Source: Cryomorphaceae bacterium
GTDB lineage: Bacteria > Bacteroidota > Bacteroidia > Flavobacteriales_D > Parvicellaceae
Direction: 5' to 3'
Length of the DNA: 64,000 nucleotides
Assembly: GCA_905182525.1 (NCBI GenBank)
Contig: CAJJBV010000001.1
Location: 431,942-495,941 of the forward strand
In this document: positions 9,015-18,435 of the stretch, one piece after another
Position numbering within the stretch: position 1 is the stretch's first letter
How the letters are laid out: each line of letters opens with the position of its first letter
Program-made: the position numbers and the translations under genes
The notes under the pieces: generated by a model
The model's database searches: none
What the model was told of the DNA's origin: nothing
Seen by the model: the letters and a program-made list of their open reading frames with translations, nothing else

Positions 9015-10669
9015 TCTTTAGTGAATTTATAATTAAAGTACTGATTATCATTAATGGTTTTCATTTTCAAATCAAATATTTTTCCATTTCTATTTACTTT
9101 CAGAACAATTTCATCATTTTCAAAATATCCTAACCAATTGTCAAAATTATCCTCTATACGAAATTCATTAACTGCAATAATTTCATCTTCCTTAACGATT
9201 AAGGATTTATCCCCAGCACTATTCTCTAAAATATTTTGAACTATTACTTTTTTATCTTTATTGTAAGTTTTAATTCCATATTGCCAACAAATATTTTCAG
9301 CTGTTTTAATTGAAAAATCCCATCCAAAAACTTTTAAGGCTTCAATTAAATAATTTTTAAAATCTTTTTTACCATAAATTATTTCACTGAAAATAGCATC
9401 AAAACTTTCTCCAGAAACAGACTCCAAATTGCTTTTATATAATTCCATATCATAGCTCGATAATTGATCTGATCCTGAATACATTTTTCTCATTACATCA
9501 TGTAAGGTTTTCTTATGTTTTGTAGCTTTTCTAATCTTAGCATCGCATATCAAAGCTATCAATGCACCTTCAGCATAAATAGAGACTTTCCTCCCTGGAA
9601 TACCTTGAACATAACCATCTAGCCAAGTATCCCAACTAGATTCAGAAACTGAATAATGATTTCTACCATCATTATGAAAATGTCTTTGAAATAATTTATT
9701 TAACTCTTTGAAATATTGTTCTAAAGTAAAAACACCACTTTCAAAAAGAATTCTATCACCCATATAAGTGGTTACTCCCTCGGTAACATAACCCATGTTT
9801 GTGTAATTTTCTTTTGAATAATCGTAGGGCAACATATCTTTAGGTCTAATTCCTTTTACATTCCAAACATGATATAATTCATGAGATGAAACACCTAGTA
9901 ATTCTTTATATAAATTTTTAAATATGTCATAAGAAGGACCCAGTAAAATAACAGTAGAATGGTGGTGTTCAACCCCATGGTAAGCTGAATAAGGAGTTAT
10001 TTGAAAAAGAAAAAGAAAACTTTTGTGGGGAAATGAACCAAATAATTTAATTTGATAACTTATAAAAGAAGTGAAATCTTTTATCAAAATATCCCAATCA
10101 ACTTTTACCTCTCCTTGAAAACAGAAACTAAAATTTACATTATTTATAGTTAGTGACTTATACTGTGCAGAATCACTAGCAATTATGGGAGAATCTGCTA
10201 ACTCTTCAAAATTAGAAGCTTTTAAAGTATTGTTTCCAATATTTTCAAGCGAACTATATATTTTAAAATCTTGATGTAAATCAAAAGCTATTTCGTAAGA
10301 TGAATTATAATTGTCCGGATTAAAAAAAAGACAATTAACCGGATTAATATAAATTTGATTTTGATCTAAATAAGTCGATCCAGCGTTTAGCTCTGAAGAA
10401 TAATAACTGTATTTAACCACTATTTTATCAAATTTTTCACACTCAATCAACCAAAGATCTTTTGTTTTTTTTGAAAAATTAAGAAATTCGTTATTAGCAC
10501 CAAATGCATTAAAATCTTTAATGTTTTTAGCGAAATTCCCAAGTTCATATCTACCAGGACGCCATGCTGGCAATTGTAACTTTAAAATATTTAAATCTTT
10601 AGTGTTAATTATTAACTTAAAATCTATAAAATGTTTTTCGGGATGTGAATAGCTTACAAAATATTTCAT
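9011..10669 (-). CDS. M61 family metallopeptidase (glycyl aminopeptidase type) with PDZ-like C-terminus
   Basis: The 552-residue product has the M61 layout: an N-terminal beta domain (residues about 1-185; L-P-A-W-R-P-G-R-Y at 33-41 is the family signature), a thermolysin-like domain with the zinc motif H-E-L-Y-H at 263-267 and the downstream E-G-V-T-T-Y (third ligand Glu 297), and a C-terminal PDZ-like region (about 465-550). M61 enzymes are zinc aminopeptidases preferring N-terminal Gly or Ala. No signal peptide is seen, so a cytoplasmic location is likely. The gene reads divergently from the ATP-grasp gene, with only about 60 bases between them, and is coupled to the downstream membrane protein by a 4-base overlap. 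Confidence 0.9.
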   Translation of the reverse strand: MKYFVSYSHPEKHFIDFKLIINTKDLNILKLQLPAWRPGRYELGNFAKNIKDFNAFGANNEFLNFSKKTKDLWLIECEKFDKIVVKYSYYSSELNAGSTYLDQNQIYINPVNCLFFNPDNYNSSYEIAFDLHQDFKIYSSLENIGNNTLKASNFEELADSPIIASDSAQYKSLTINNVNFSFCFQGEVKVDWDILIKDFTSFISYQIKLFGSFPHKSFLFLFQITPYSAYHGVEHHHSTVILLGPSYDIFKNLYKELLGVSSHELYHVWNVKGIRPKDMLPYDYSKENYTNMGYVTEGVTTYMGDRILFESGVFTLEQYFKELNKLFQRHFHNDGRNHYSVSESSWDTWLDGYVQGIPGRKVSIYAEGALIALICDAKIRKATKHKKTLHDVMRKMYSGSDQLSSYDMELYKSNLESVSGESFDAIFSEIIYGKKDFKNYLIEALKVFGWDFSIKTAENICWQYGIKTYNKDKKVIVQNILENSAGDKSLIVKEDEIIAVNEFRIEDNFDNWLGYFENDEIVLKVNRNGKIFDLKMKTINDNQYFNYKFTKE

Positions 10670-10720
10670 TTACAAAAATAGAATTTATGCTGCATTTAAA
10701 GACCTAATGTAGGTAATAAT

Positions 10721-10728
10721 TATATTTG
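10721..10728 (+). promoter_or_regulatory. TAnnTTTG -7 promoter box; probable leaderless transcript
   Basis: TATATTTG matches the Bacteroidota -7 consensus TAnnTTTG exactly. The ATG of the ATP-grasp gene starts 6 bases downstream, so transcription from this box would start at or next to the start codon. A -33 element is weak (a TTT about 23 bases upstream). Confidence 0.5.
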
Positions 10729-10733
10729 ACGTG

Positions 10734-11645
10734 ATGAAAGAATTTGATGTAGTTTTATTAACAGACTCTAGATATGTTAATCCCTCAAAAGTAGACCAAT
10801 ACATAGAAAATGTCTTGAACGAAGATGGATTGGTAATTGATGCTTTAAAAAATTTAAATATTAGAGTAACCAAAAAAGATTGGAATGATTCAAATTTTGA
10901 CTGGTCTACTACAAAAACAGCAATCTTTAGATCTACTTGGGATTATTTTGATCAATTTTCAAATTTTAAAAAATGGCTTCATTTTGTGAAAGATAAATGT
11001 GAGTTGATTAATCCATACAGCCAAATAGATTGGAATCTAGACAAACATTATTTAATGGATTTACAAAAATGGAATCTTCCAATACCAGAAAGTATTTTTG
11101 TTCCTAAAAAATCCAATCTTAAACTAGATGTTATATCAAGTGAAAAAAACTGGAATCATATTGTTATTAAGCCAACTGTTTCTGGTGCAGCTAGGAATAC
11201 TTATCAGTTAAAAAATGAAGAAATTAAAAAATTTCAAACTAAGTGGATTCAACTTACAAATAATGAAGATTTTATAATTCAGGAGTTTCAAAAAAATATT
11301 TTAACAAAAGGAGAAATAGCAGTAATACTTTTTGGTGGAGTGTACTCACATTCCATACTTAAAAAAGCGAAAAAAGGAGATTTCCGAGTTCAAGACGATT
11401 TTGGAGGAACTGTTGAAAAAATTAATCCTTCTTTAGAAATTATAGAATTAGCAGAAAAAACTTTAAAAAGTTTACCCACTACTCCGTTATATGCAAGAGT
11501 AGATTTTATATTTAATAATTTTAATAGTCCTGTGATTTCTGAACTGGAGCTAATAGAACCTGAATTATGGTTTAGATTCAAACCCGATTCCGCTAATAAA
11601 TTGGCTCTTATTATTAAAGATTTTCTAAACAATTTGAATACTTAA
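10734..11645 (+). CDS. ATP-grasp domain protein (glutathione synthetase-like fold)
   Basis: The product (about 303 residues) resembles the ATP-grasp proteins annotated as RimK or glutathione-synthetase-like. Visible features are the central ATP-binding strand I-V-I-K-P-T-V-S-G-A-A-R-N-T-Y (about residues 145-160), F-I-I-Q-E-F (about 182-187) and the metal-binding strand V-I-S-E-L-E-L-I-E-P-E-L-W (about 264-276). These enzymes join a carboxylate to an amine or thiol using ATP; the substrates here are unknown. A GTG sits directly before this ATG; the ATG is preferred because of the close -7 box. It is divergent from the M61 gene and lies 53 bases before lpdA. Confidence 0.75.
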   Translation: MKEFDVVLLTDSRYVNPSKVDQYIENVLNEDGLVIDALKNLNIRVTKKDWNDSNFDWSTTKTAIFRSTWDYFDQFSNFKKWLHFVKDKCELINPYSQIDWNLDKHYLMDLQKWNLPIPESIFVPKKSNLKLDVISSEKNWNHIVIKPTVSGAARNTYQLKNEEIKKFQTKWIQLTNNEDFIIQEFQKNILTKGEIAVILFGGVYSHSILKKAKKGDFRVQDDFGGTVEKINPSLEIIELAEKTLKSLPTTPLYARVDFIFNNFNSPVISELELIEPELWFRFKPDSANKLALIIKDFLNNLNT

Positions 11646-11698
11646 GCAAATTGAAGAAGAGAATTTATAAATTCGCATAAATAATAAAATTTTTAGAT

Positions 11699-13087
11699 AT
11701 GAATTACGATGTAATTGTTTTAGGAAGTGGACCTGGGGGTTATGTGACTGCAATAAGAGCTTCTCAACTTGGCTTAAAAACTGCAGTTATTGAAAAGGAA
11801 TCTTTAGGAGGAGTATGCTTAAATTGGGGTTGTATTCCCACAAAAGCTTTACTTAAAAGTGCTAATGTTTATGAGTACATTAATAATGCCGACGATTATG
11901 GAATAAAAGTATCTAGTCATAAAGCCGATTTCAATGCGGTTATTAAAAGAAGTAGAGATGTTGCCGAAAAAATGAGTGGAGGAGTTCAGTTTTTAATGAA
12001 AAAAAATAAGATTGATGTAATTATGGGAACTGGAAAGGTTCAGCCAGGTAAACAAATTGAAGTTACAGACCAAAAGGGCGCTAAAACAACATATAATGCT
12101 AAAAATATTGTAATAGCTACTGGTGCAAGATCTAGAGAGTTACCAAACTTAGAACAAGATAAAAAGCAAGTTTTAGGTTATAGAGATGCAATGGTTCTCC
12201 CTAAAATACCCAAGAAAATGGTTATAGTTGGATCTGGTGCTATTGGTGTGGAGTTTGCGTATTTTTATAACGCTATGGGGGTTGATGTTACAATAGTAGA
12301 ATATCTTCCTAATATAGTACCTGTAGAAGATATTGATGTTTCAAAACAATTAGAAAAAACCTTCAAGAAAAAAGGGATTAAGATCATGACTAATTCCTCA
12401 GTTGAAAATGTAGAAAAATCATCTAAAGGATGTAAAGTAAAAGTCAAGACATCTAAAGGCGAAGAATATATTGATTGTGACATTGTATTATCGGCAGTAG
12501 GAATTCAACCTAATATTGAAAATATTGGTCTAGAAGAAACCGGAATTGTTGTAGATGGAGGTAAAATTATTGTGGATGATTTTTATGAAACAAATATCCC
12601 TGGTTACTATGCCATAGGAGATGTTGTTCAAGGTCAGTCGCTAGCGCACGTAGCTTCTGCTGAAGGAATTACTTGTGTAGAGAAAATAGCTGGTCATAGT
12701 CCTGAGCCTATAGACTACAACAATATTCCTGGTTGTACTTATTGCAGTCCTGAAATAGCATCTGTTGGTATGACAGAAAAATCAGCTAAGGAAGCAGGGC
12801 ATGAATTGAAAATTGGGAAATTTCCGTTCTCTGCATCTGGAAAAGCTAGTGCAGCTGGACATAATGATGGATTTGTAAAACTTATTTTTGATGCTAAGTA
12901 TGGTGAATTACTTGGTGCTCATATGATAGGTGCAAATGTTACTGAAATGATTGCCGAAATTGTTGCTCTAAGAAAGTTAGAGACTACAGGGCATGAATTA
13001 ATAAAAACTGTTCATCCTCATCCAACTATGAGTGAAGCTATTATGGAAGCTGCTGCTGCTGCATACGGAGAGGTGATACATATTTAA
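11699..13087 (+). CDS. lpdA: Dihydrolipoyl dehydrogenase (E3)
   Basis: The 462-residue flavoprotein oxidises dihydrolipoamide in 2-oxoacid dehydrogenase and glycine cleavage complexes, using NAD+. Visible features are the FAD motif G-S-G-P-G-G (about residues 9-14), the redox disulfide in G-G-V-C-L-N-W-G-C (Cys 40 and Cys 45), the NAD motif G-S-G-A-I-G-V-E (about 180-187) and the C-terminal H-P-H-P-T-M-S-E with catalytic His 441. The length matches the family. It converges with a TPR-like lipoprotein gene, overlapping it by 4 bases at the stops. No other subunit of a dehydrogenase complex is nearby. Confidence 0.95.
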   Translation: MNYDVIVLGSGPGGYVTAIRASQLGLKTAVIEKESLGGVCLNWGCIPTKALLKSANVYEYINNADDYGIKVSSHKADFNAVIKRSRDVAEKMSGGVQFLMKKNKIDVIMGTGKVQPGKQIEVTDQKGAKTTYNAKNIVIATGARSRELPNLEQDKKQVLGYRDAMVLPKIPKKMVIVGSGAIGVEFAYFYNAMGVDVTIVEYLPNIVPVEDIDVSKQLEKTFKKKGIKIMTNSSVENVEKSSKGCKVKVKTSKGEEYIDCDIVLSAVGIQPNIENIGLEETGIVVDGGKIIVDDFYETNIPGYYAIGDVVQGQSLAHVASAEGITCVEKIAGHSPEPIDYNNIPGCTYCSPEIASVGMTEKSAKEAGHELKIGKFPFSASGKASAAGHNDGFVKLIFDAKYGELLGAHMIGANVTEMIAEIVALRKLETTGHELIKTVHPHPTMSEAIMEAAAAAYGEVIHI

Positions 13088-13620
13088 TTTTTACTTTTTA
13101 TAATATTTAATAATTCCTCATCTGTTTTTCCAAAAATATTATCCAAATATATTTTTGCATTTATACTTAGGGCATGATTGGGATACAATTCTATTAATTC
13201 ATCGAAAGCTAACCTAGCGTTATTTTTTTCATTTAAAATATTATCTAGTATTCTAGCTCTGTTGTGCAAGTAAATAGGAGCATTTTCACTATTAGGAAAT
13301 TTCCTTTGTGCTTTTAAGAAATAATCTGCAGCATCTTTATATTTCTGTGATGCTTCCGATCCAGTTGCAGCACACTTTAATAAAAACTCGTTTTCTTCAT
13401 CAGAAAAAAATTGATTATATCTTACATATAGGTTTAATGAAGTGTTTTTAATTTTTACTCCTAATTGATAAATTGAAGCAATATCTTCTGGATTAGATTT
13501 AATTAATTCATCATTAATTTCTCTAAGCTCATTAAGCTCTGTAGTATAATTGGAAACCTTTGTTTCATTTGTACACGAAAAACAAATAATAATAAGAACT
13601 GAGACAAATATTTTTTTCAT
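13084..13620 (-). CDS. TPR-like lipoprotein
   Basis: The 178-residue product starts with a lipoprotein signal (M-K-K-I-F-V-S-V-L-I-I-I-C-F-S-C, Cys 16). The rest is alpha-helical and contains tetratricopeptide-like stretches, for example A-A-D-Y-F-L-K-A-Q-R-K-F-P-N-S (about residues 96-110) and A-R-L-A-F-D-E-L-I-E-L-Y-P-N-H (about 138-152). It is probably a periplasmic-facing scaffold; the partner is unknown. Its start overlaps the stop of def upstream by 4 bases, so the two are co-translated; a functional link to deformylation is not implied. Confidence 0.75.
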   Translation of the reverse strand: MKKIFVSVLIIICFSCTNETKVSNYTTELNELREINDELIKSNPEDIASIYQLGVKIKNTSLNLYVRYNQFFSDEENEFLLKCAATGSEASQKYKDAADYFLKAQRKFPNSENAPIYLHNRARILDNILNEKNNARLAFDELIELYPNHALSINAKIYLDNIFGKTDEELLNIIKSKN

Positions 13621-14204
13621 TTTTTTGGGTTGAGAAATTTCATTTTATAATTAACGTCTACTTTTCCTTTAGAAATTTCATCAAGTTTTCTTTTCATTAA
13701 TCTTCTTTTTAAAGGGGTTAAATGGTCTGTAAATAAAGTTCCTTCAATATGGTCATACTCATGTTGAATAATTCTGGCAGAGATTCCTTCGAAAGTTTCT
13801 TCAAAGAAATTCCATTTTTCATCATAGTAACTTATTTTAATAACTGGCTTTCTATCAACTTCTTCTCTAATTCCTGGAATGCTTAAACAACCTTCCGAAA
13901 AAGACCATGGGGTACCCGATTCAGATTCAATAATTGGGTTTACAAAGACTTTCTTAAAATTCTTTAGTTCAATTAGCTCTGGGTCCATCTCTTGACCCTC
14001 TTCAGGTTCAGCAAAAGGGGAAGCATCTACAGTAAAAATTCTTTTAGATATTCCAATTTGAGGTGCAGCTAGTCCTACTCCACTCGCTGCGTACATGGTT
14101 TCAAACATATTGGCAACTAATTCATCAATAGATTCTCCTTCTTGAAATTCTACACATTCTTTTCTTAAGACTGAAGCTCCATAAGATATTATAGGTAGTA
14201 TCAT
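13617..14204 (-). CDS. def: Peptide deformylase
   Basis: This enzyme removes the formyl group from the N-terminal Met of nascent proteins. All three motifs are present: G-V-G-L-A-A-P-Q (residues 42-49), E-G-C-L-S (104-108, metal ligand Cys 106) and Q-H-E-Y-D-H (His 148, catalytic Glu 149, His 152). The 195-residue length is normal for Bacteroidota. It lies 41 bases downstream of dnaX on the same strand and overlaps the TPR-like lipoprotein gene by 4 bases. Confidence 0.95.
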   Translation of the reverse strand: MILPIISYGASVLRKECVEFQEGESIDELVANMFETMYAASGVGLAAPQIGISKRIFTVDASPFAEPEEGQEMDPELIELKNFKKVFVNPIIESESGTPWSFSEGCLSIPGIREEVDRKPVIKISYYDEKWNFFEETFEGISARIIQHEYDHIEGTLFTDHLTPLKRRLMKRKLDEISKGKVDVNYKMKFLNPKK

Positions 14205-14245
14205 GATGCAAATATAAAATGATTTACCATAAAGAAGTTAAATGA

Positions 14246-15973
14246 TTAAAATTCAATATCTAAATCAAATTTTTCTTTAAAAGTATGTAAGTCAGGATTT
14301 TTATCGGCCATTTGAAAAAACCTTTCTCTACTTGTTAATTGCGTAAGTTTTGGAGAATCTGATTTAGTAATTTCTAAGTTGAGTTTTATTTGACCATTTT
14401 TAAGCTCTAATCTTAAAAAATCTAAAAGAAATTGATTTTGAGTTTGGAACTCCATTTTCTGAACTTCACTATCAATAATAAATGTAATTGAGAAGTCTTT
14501 ATTAAGTTTTGGCTTTTGTTTATTTAGGGTGGTAAAGAGTCCTATTTTACCTTCTTTTTTTTTGATCTCTGCAAATTCTAACCATTTTTCTTCAAGTTTA
14601 TTTTGAGTAAATTCAGATTTCTCTGCCACCTTGATTTCAGAATCTTTAGTTTCGGCATTTAAGTCCTCATTAATTTTTTTTCTAATACCTGTAATTGATG
14701 CAGCTGCAGATCTTTTTTTAATACTTAAACTGGTTTTAGGCCTAATTATTTCAGATTTAGGAATCTCATAGGTTGTTTTTTTAGTTTCTGGGATATCTAC
14801 AACCGGAATTTCATTTCCAATTGAACTGTTGTCTTTTAAAACAGGTTCAACATCAGTCTTCTCATTTTGTGAAGGAGAAACTATTGGAGCATCTAGGAAT
14901 TTAGATTTTTTTTTTTGAACTCCCTTAGAGCACAACTTCATAATTAGAATCTCTACATGAAGTCGCTGGTTTTGGCTGGTTTTATAAAGTGAATCGGCTT
15001 CATTTACAAGCGTCAATAAATCAGTTATAAACTCGTTTTCAAAATCTTTAGCTTGAATCATAAATTTATCAATTGTTTCTTTAGTATGGTCAAGTATTTT
15101 AATTGTTCGATCATCTTTAGAAACCATTAAATTTCTTAAATGTGAAGCCAAACCGTTGAGGAATAATCGACCATCAAAACCTTTAGCTATAATTTCACTA
15201 AAAAGAAGTAAACTATCGTGGATTAGGTTTTCTTTGATAAAATCAGTGAATTTAAAATAGTACTCGTAATCAAGAATATTAAGATTTTTCACAACTTCAC
15301 TGTAAGTTATGTTGCCGCTTGTGAAATTCACCATCAAATCAAAACAAGAAAGAGCATCCCTTAAAGCTCCATCGGCTTTTTCAGCAATTACATGAAGTGC
15401 TTCAGATTCTACTTTAACGCCCTCTTTCTTGGCAATACTTTCTAAATGAAGAACAGTATCGGAAATAGAAATTCTGTGAAAATCATAAACTTGACATCTT
15501 GAAAGAATGGTAGGAATAATTTTATGTTTTTCTGTAGTTGCTAATATAAAAATAGCATGAGGTGGTGGTTCTTCTAGTGTTTTTAAAAATGCATTAAATG
15601 CACTTTGAGAAAGCATATGAACTTCATCAATTATATAAACTTTATACAACCCTTTTTGAGGGGGTATTCTCACCTGATCGTTAAGATTTCTTATGTCGTC
15701 AACTTGATTGTTAGAAGCGGCATCTAATTCATAAATATTGTAAGTAAAATCAGTAAGTTTTGGATCATGTTTTAGATTGATAGCTTTTGCAAATAATCTT
15801 GCAGTTGATGTTTTACCTACTCCTCTTGGACCACAGAATAAATAAGCCTGTGCTAACTGATCTGAATCAATAGCTTGTTTTAGTGTAGTTGCAATATTTT
15901 GTTGACCTATAATAGTATCCCAACTATTAGGTCTGTACTTTAATGCAGATACAGTATATTTTTCTTTAGCCAT
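14246..15973 (-). CDS. dnaX: DNA polymerase III subunit gamma/tau
   Basis: The 575-residue clamp-loader ATPase shows Walker A G-P-R-G-V-G-K-T-S (residues 48-56), the SRC-adjacent run L-D-A-A-S-N-N, Walker B with I-I-D-E-V-H-M-L-S, and sensor 1 A-T-T-E-K-H-K-I-I-P-T-I-L-S-R-C. It loads the sliding clamp at replication forks. The region between A-K-A-I-N-L and E-L-D-A-A-S-N-N is short and has no cysteines, so the four-Cys zinc module of E. coli DnaX is missing; from memory this also occurs in other Flavobacteriales. The C-terminal 200 residues form the variable tau-like part. The gene is divergent from rpsF. Confidence 0.93.
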   Translation of the reverse strand: MAKEKYTVSALKYRPNSWDTIIGQQNIATTLKQAIDSDQLAQAYLFCGPRGVGKTSTARLFAKAINLKHDPKLTDFTYNIYELDAASNNQVDDIRNLNDQVRIPPQKGLYKVYIIDEVHMLSQSAFNAFLKTLEEPPPHAIFILATTEKHKIIPTILSRCQVYDFHRISISDTVLHLESIAKKEGVKVESEALHVIAEKADGALRDALSCFDLMVNFTSGNITYSEVVKNLNILDYEYYFKFTDFIKENLIHDSLLLFSEIIAKGFDGRLFLNGLASHLRNLMVSKDDRTIKILDHTKETIDKFMIQAKDFENEFITDLLTLVNEADSLYKTSQNQRLHVEILIMKLCSKGVQKKKSKFLDAPIVSPSQNEKTDVEPVLKDNSSIGNEIPVVDIPETKKTTYEIPKSEIIRPKTSLSIKKRSAAASITGIRKKINEDLNAETKDSEIKVAEKSEFTQNKLEEKWLEFAEIKKKEGKIGLFTTLNKQKPKLNKDFSITFIIDSEVQKMEFQTQNQFLLDFLRLELKNGQIKLNLEITKSDSPKLTQLTSRERFFQMADKNPDLHTFKEKFDLDIEF

Positions 15974-16089
15974 CTTCCAACAAATATAAAATAAGCATTA
16001 ATGTAAATGTGATTTAAATAAAAAAATATTTATAATCTTGATATAGTTTGATTTATTAACTAAATAATTTTATTTATCAGGTAATCTTA

Positions 16090-16097
16090 TATCTTTG
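16090..16097 (+). promoter_or_regulatory. TAnnTTTG -7 box of the rpsF-rpsR-rplI operon
   Basis: TATCTTTG matches the Bacteroidota -7 consensus and lies 24 bases before the rpsF ATG. No good -33 TTG is at the usual distance; the region upstream is A/T-rich. Confidence 0.55.
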
Positions 16098-16121
16098 CAT
16101 TCCAAATTTTAAATAACTAAC

Positions 16122-16460
16122 ATGAATCATTACGAAACTGTTTTCATTTTAACTCCCGTTTTGTCTGAGAAACAGACAAAGGAAGCAGTAGATAAATTCA
16201 AAAAGTTATTGAAAGATAGCAGTGCTAAAATCAATAACAATGAATCTTGGGGGCTTAAAAAATTAGCCTATCCAATTCAGAAGAAATCTACTGGATTTTA
16301 TTTTCTAATCGAATTCCAAGGCGAAGGAGATGTTGTTAAAAACCTAGAAGTTGAACTCAAAAGAGATGAGAGAGTGATGCGTTTTTTAACAATGAGAATG
16401 GATAAAGATCATTTCGAATATGCAGCAAAAAGAAGAGTAAAACTCTCAAAAACTGCTTAA
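16122..16460 (+). CDS. rpsF: 30S ribosomal protein bS6
   Basis: The 112-residue product begins [15 protein letters not shown], the standard bS6 opening, and has the conserved [18 protein letters not shown] (about residues 43-60). bS6 binds bS18 in the platform of the small subunit. It is the first gene of the usual rpsF-rpsR-rplI operon, with rpsR 24 bases downstream. Confidence 0.97.
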   Translation: MNHYETVFILTPVLSEKQTKEAVDKFKKLLKDSSAKINNNESWGLKKLAYPIQKKSTGFYFLIEFQGEGDVVKNLEVELKRDERVMRFLTMRMDKDHFEYAAKRRVKLSKTA

Positions 16461-16484
16461 ACTATTAATTTTTAAACACTAGCT

Positions 16485-16751
16485 ATGGCTGACAACTCAG
16501 AAATAAGATACCTTAATCCAATAGACATTGAGGTTAAAAAAACAAAATATTGTAGATTTAAAAAATCTGGAATAAAATTTATTGATTACAAAGATCCAGA
16601 TTTCTTAATGAAATTCATTAATGAACAAGGCAAATTACTTCCTAGAAGAATTACTGGTACTTCAGCGAAATACCAGAGAAGAGTATCACAAGCGGTAAAA
16701 AGAGCAAGACATCTTGCAATTCTACCTTATTTGGCGGATCAATTAAAATAA
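16485..16751 (+). CDS. rpsR: 30S ribosomal protein bS18
   Basis: The 88-residue product has the bS18 core: [10 protein letters not shown] (about residues 16-25), I-D-Y-K-D-P (about 33-38) and the basic C-terminal [13 protein letters not shown] with A-R-H-L-A-I-L-P-Y. It forms a heterodimer with bS6 on the 30S platform. It lies between rpsF and rplI with 5 bases before rplI. Confidence 0.97.
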   Translation: MADNSEIRYLNPIDIEVKKTKYCRFKKSGIKFIDYKDPDFLMKFINEQGKLLPRRITGTSAKYQRRVSQAVKRARHLAILPYLADQLK

Positions 16752-16756
16752 TCATT

Positions 16757-17203
16757 ATGGAAATTTTATTAAAAAAAGACGTAGAAAGATTAGGAAGTAA
16801 AGATGAAATTGTGACTGTTAAGAATGGTTTTGGAAGAAATTATTTAATCCCTAAGGGAATGGCAATTTTAGCTACTGAATCTGTTAAAAAAATGAATTCA
16901 GAAACTCTTAAGCAAAGAGCTCACAAGTTTAACCAATTGAAAGACGAAGCCTTAAAAATTCTTGATAAATTATCTAAGAAAACATTTGAAGTTCCTGCTA
17001 AAGTTGGTGAAAATGGTAAAATATTTGGCTCTATTTCAAATATCCAATTAGCAGATGCTCTTGATAAAGCTGGGTTTAAAATAGAAAGAAAAAATATAAC
17101 TCTACCAGCCAACAACATCAAAGAAGTAGGTAAATTCGAAGCAGAAGTTATTTTACATAAAGATGTCAAAGGAAAAATAAACTTTGAAATTGTAGCTGGA
17201 TAA
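16757..17203 (+). CDS. rplI: 50S ribosomal protein bL9
   Basis: The 148-residue product begins M-E-I-L-L-K-K-D-V-E-R-L-G and has the bL9 N-domain signature V-K-N-G-F-G-R-N-Y-L-I-P-K-G-M-A (about residues 21-36), a connecting helix and a C-terminal domain. bL9 sits at the base of the L1 stalk. It is the last gene of the operon and is followed 26 bases later by a strong intrinsic terminator. Confidence 0.97.
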   Translation: MEILLKKDVERLGSKDEIVTVKNGFGRNYLIPKGMAILATESVKKMNSETLKQRAHKFNQLKDEALKILDKLSKKTFEVPAKVGENGKIFGSISNIQLADALDKAGFKIERKNITLPANNIKEVGKFEAEVILHKDVKGKINFEIVAG

Positions 17204-17229
17204 TTATTGATTATCTCCTCAAATTATTT

Positions 17230-17255
17230 AAGGACTCTAATGAGTCCTTTTTTTT
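17230..17255 (+). terminator. Intrinsic terminator after rplI
   Basis: A perfect 7-bp stem (AGGACTC / GAGTCCT) with a TAAT loop is followed by an uninterrupted T run of eight bases. It ends the ribosomal protein operon and lies between it and the convergent BamA/TamA-like gene. Confidence 0.9.
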
Positions 17256-17259
17256 ATAC

Positions 17260-18435
17260 TTAAAAAGCCTCTCCAAGAGTTAAATAATAGTTGCCTCCAT
17301 TTTTTGTAACTCCATAATCTACTCTGAAATATATATCTTTTTCTTGAAATAAAAGAAATCTCAATCCAGCTCCACCAGTTGGAAGAATATTTTTAAATTG
17401 AAACCCATTTTTAGAATTGTCTTCTGATATATTCTCTCCAAATACTTGTCCCATTGCTAGAAATACACTAGCTCCCCATCGTTTAGAAAAAGTAAATGGT
17501 AATATTCTATATTCTACTTGAGTTGCCAATAAATGTCTGTCTCTATATCTACCAAGGTAGTAGCCTCTCATTAAACTTTCACCACCCATTAATGAAATTA
17601 AATTAAATGGTGGATTGGGGCCAATGGTATATTGCGCATAAAATTGAAATGCCAAAATATTATTTTCTTTTACAGGCAAATAAAACCTATTGTCTGTAAT
17701 TATAGAAGTAAGGTTATAATCACTTTTTAATACATTACTATATCTCAAAAAAGCAAACTCACTAAATACTCCTTTTCTAGGATTTAGAAAATTGTGAATA
17801 TTATTATAGATTATTCCTGCACCAAAACCAACGCTGTTTGATTTAGTATTTGATATCGGAGACTCATTTGGTCTAACACGGACATTTATTGCTGAATCAA
17901 AATTATTCATGATTTGTAGATCAAATTCTAGCCCAACATATAAGTCAGGTGCAATTGTTCTTAAAGCCCTTTCTTTAAAATTAATAATATTTAAGTCAGG
18001 TGTAAATTTATTATCTTTAGTTGTGAGGTTACATTCTGCAAAATTAGAACCATAAAAGTCTAATGGAGCAGCTTGTACTTTAACTTTTCCGTAAAACAAC
18101 CATTTATTAGCATCAGTGTAAAGTGCATGGTCTACATTAATACCATATTGTTTTTTTAAAGTATAAAATGTGTAAGATTTGAGTTCACTTAATCTATTGC
18201 TTAAGTTTTTTTTAGCTGAATAAACATAAAGACTTGAAAGTGCAAATTGCCAGCTAGTTTCTGGTGCACTAGCTATAACAGGATATGTTGTGAAATTTGC
18301 AGTGCTTGCATCACTAGTATCATTAATAAGTGTATTAATATAACCAAAGATGATGTTAGAACTTGTATCTTTTACCTGAGAGAAAAAACTTAGAGAAGTA
18401 AAAAAAAATAACGAGTATAATAATTGTTTTTTCAT
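17260..18435 (-). CDS. BamA/TamA family outer membrane protein (D15 surface-antigen barrel)
   Basis: The 391-residue product has a signal peptide (about residues 1-19, ending F-F-S-Q) and then a 16-strand-type barrel without obvious POTRA domains. The C-terminal half contains G-G-E-S-L-M-R-G-Y-Y-L-G-R-Y-R-D (about 280-295), matching the R-G-Y loop motif of the Omp85 superfamily, and E-Y-R-I-L-P-F. Omp85 proteins insert or move proteins or lipids across the outer membrane; short POTRA-less members in Bacteroidota have no defined role. The 277 bases upstream to 18712 are very A/T-rich and show no gene. Confidence 0.75.
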   Translation of the reverse strand: MKKQLLYSLFFFTSLSFFSQVKDTSSNIIFGYINTLINDTSDASTANFTTYPVIASAPETSWQFALSSLYVYSAKKNLSNRLSELKSYTFYTLKKQYGINVDHALYTDANKWLFYGKVKVQAAPLDFYGSNFAECNLTTKDNKFTPDLNIINFKERALRTIAPDLYVGLEFDLQIMNNFDSAINVRVRPNESPISNTKSNSVGFGAGIIYNNIHNFLNPRKGVFSEFAFLRYSNVLKSDYNLTSIITDNRFYLPVKENNILAFQFYAQYTIGPNPPFNLISLMGGESLMRGYYLGRYRDRHLLATQVEYRILPFTFSKRWGASVFLAMGQVFGENISEDNSKNGFQFKNILPTGGAGLRFLLFQEKDIYFRVDYGVTKNGGNYYLTLGEAF

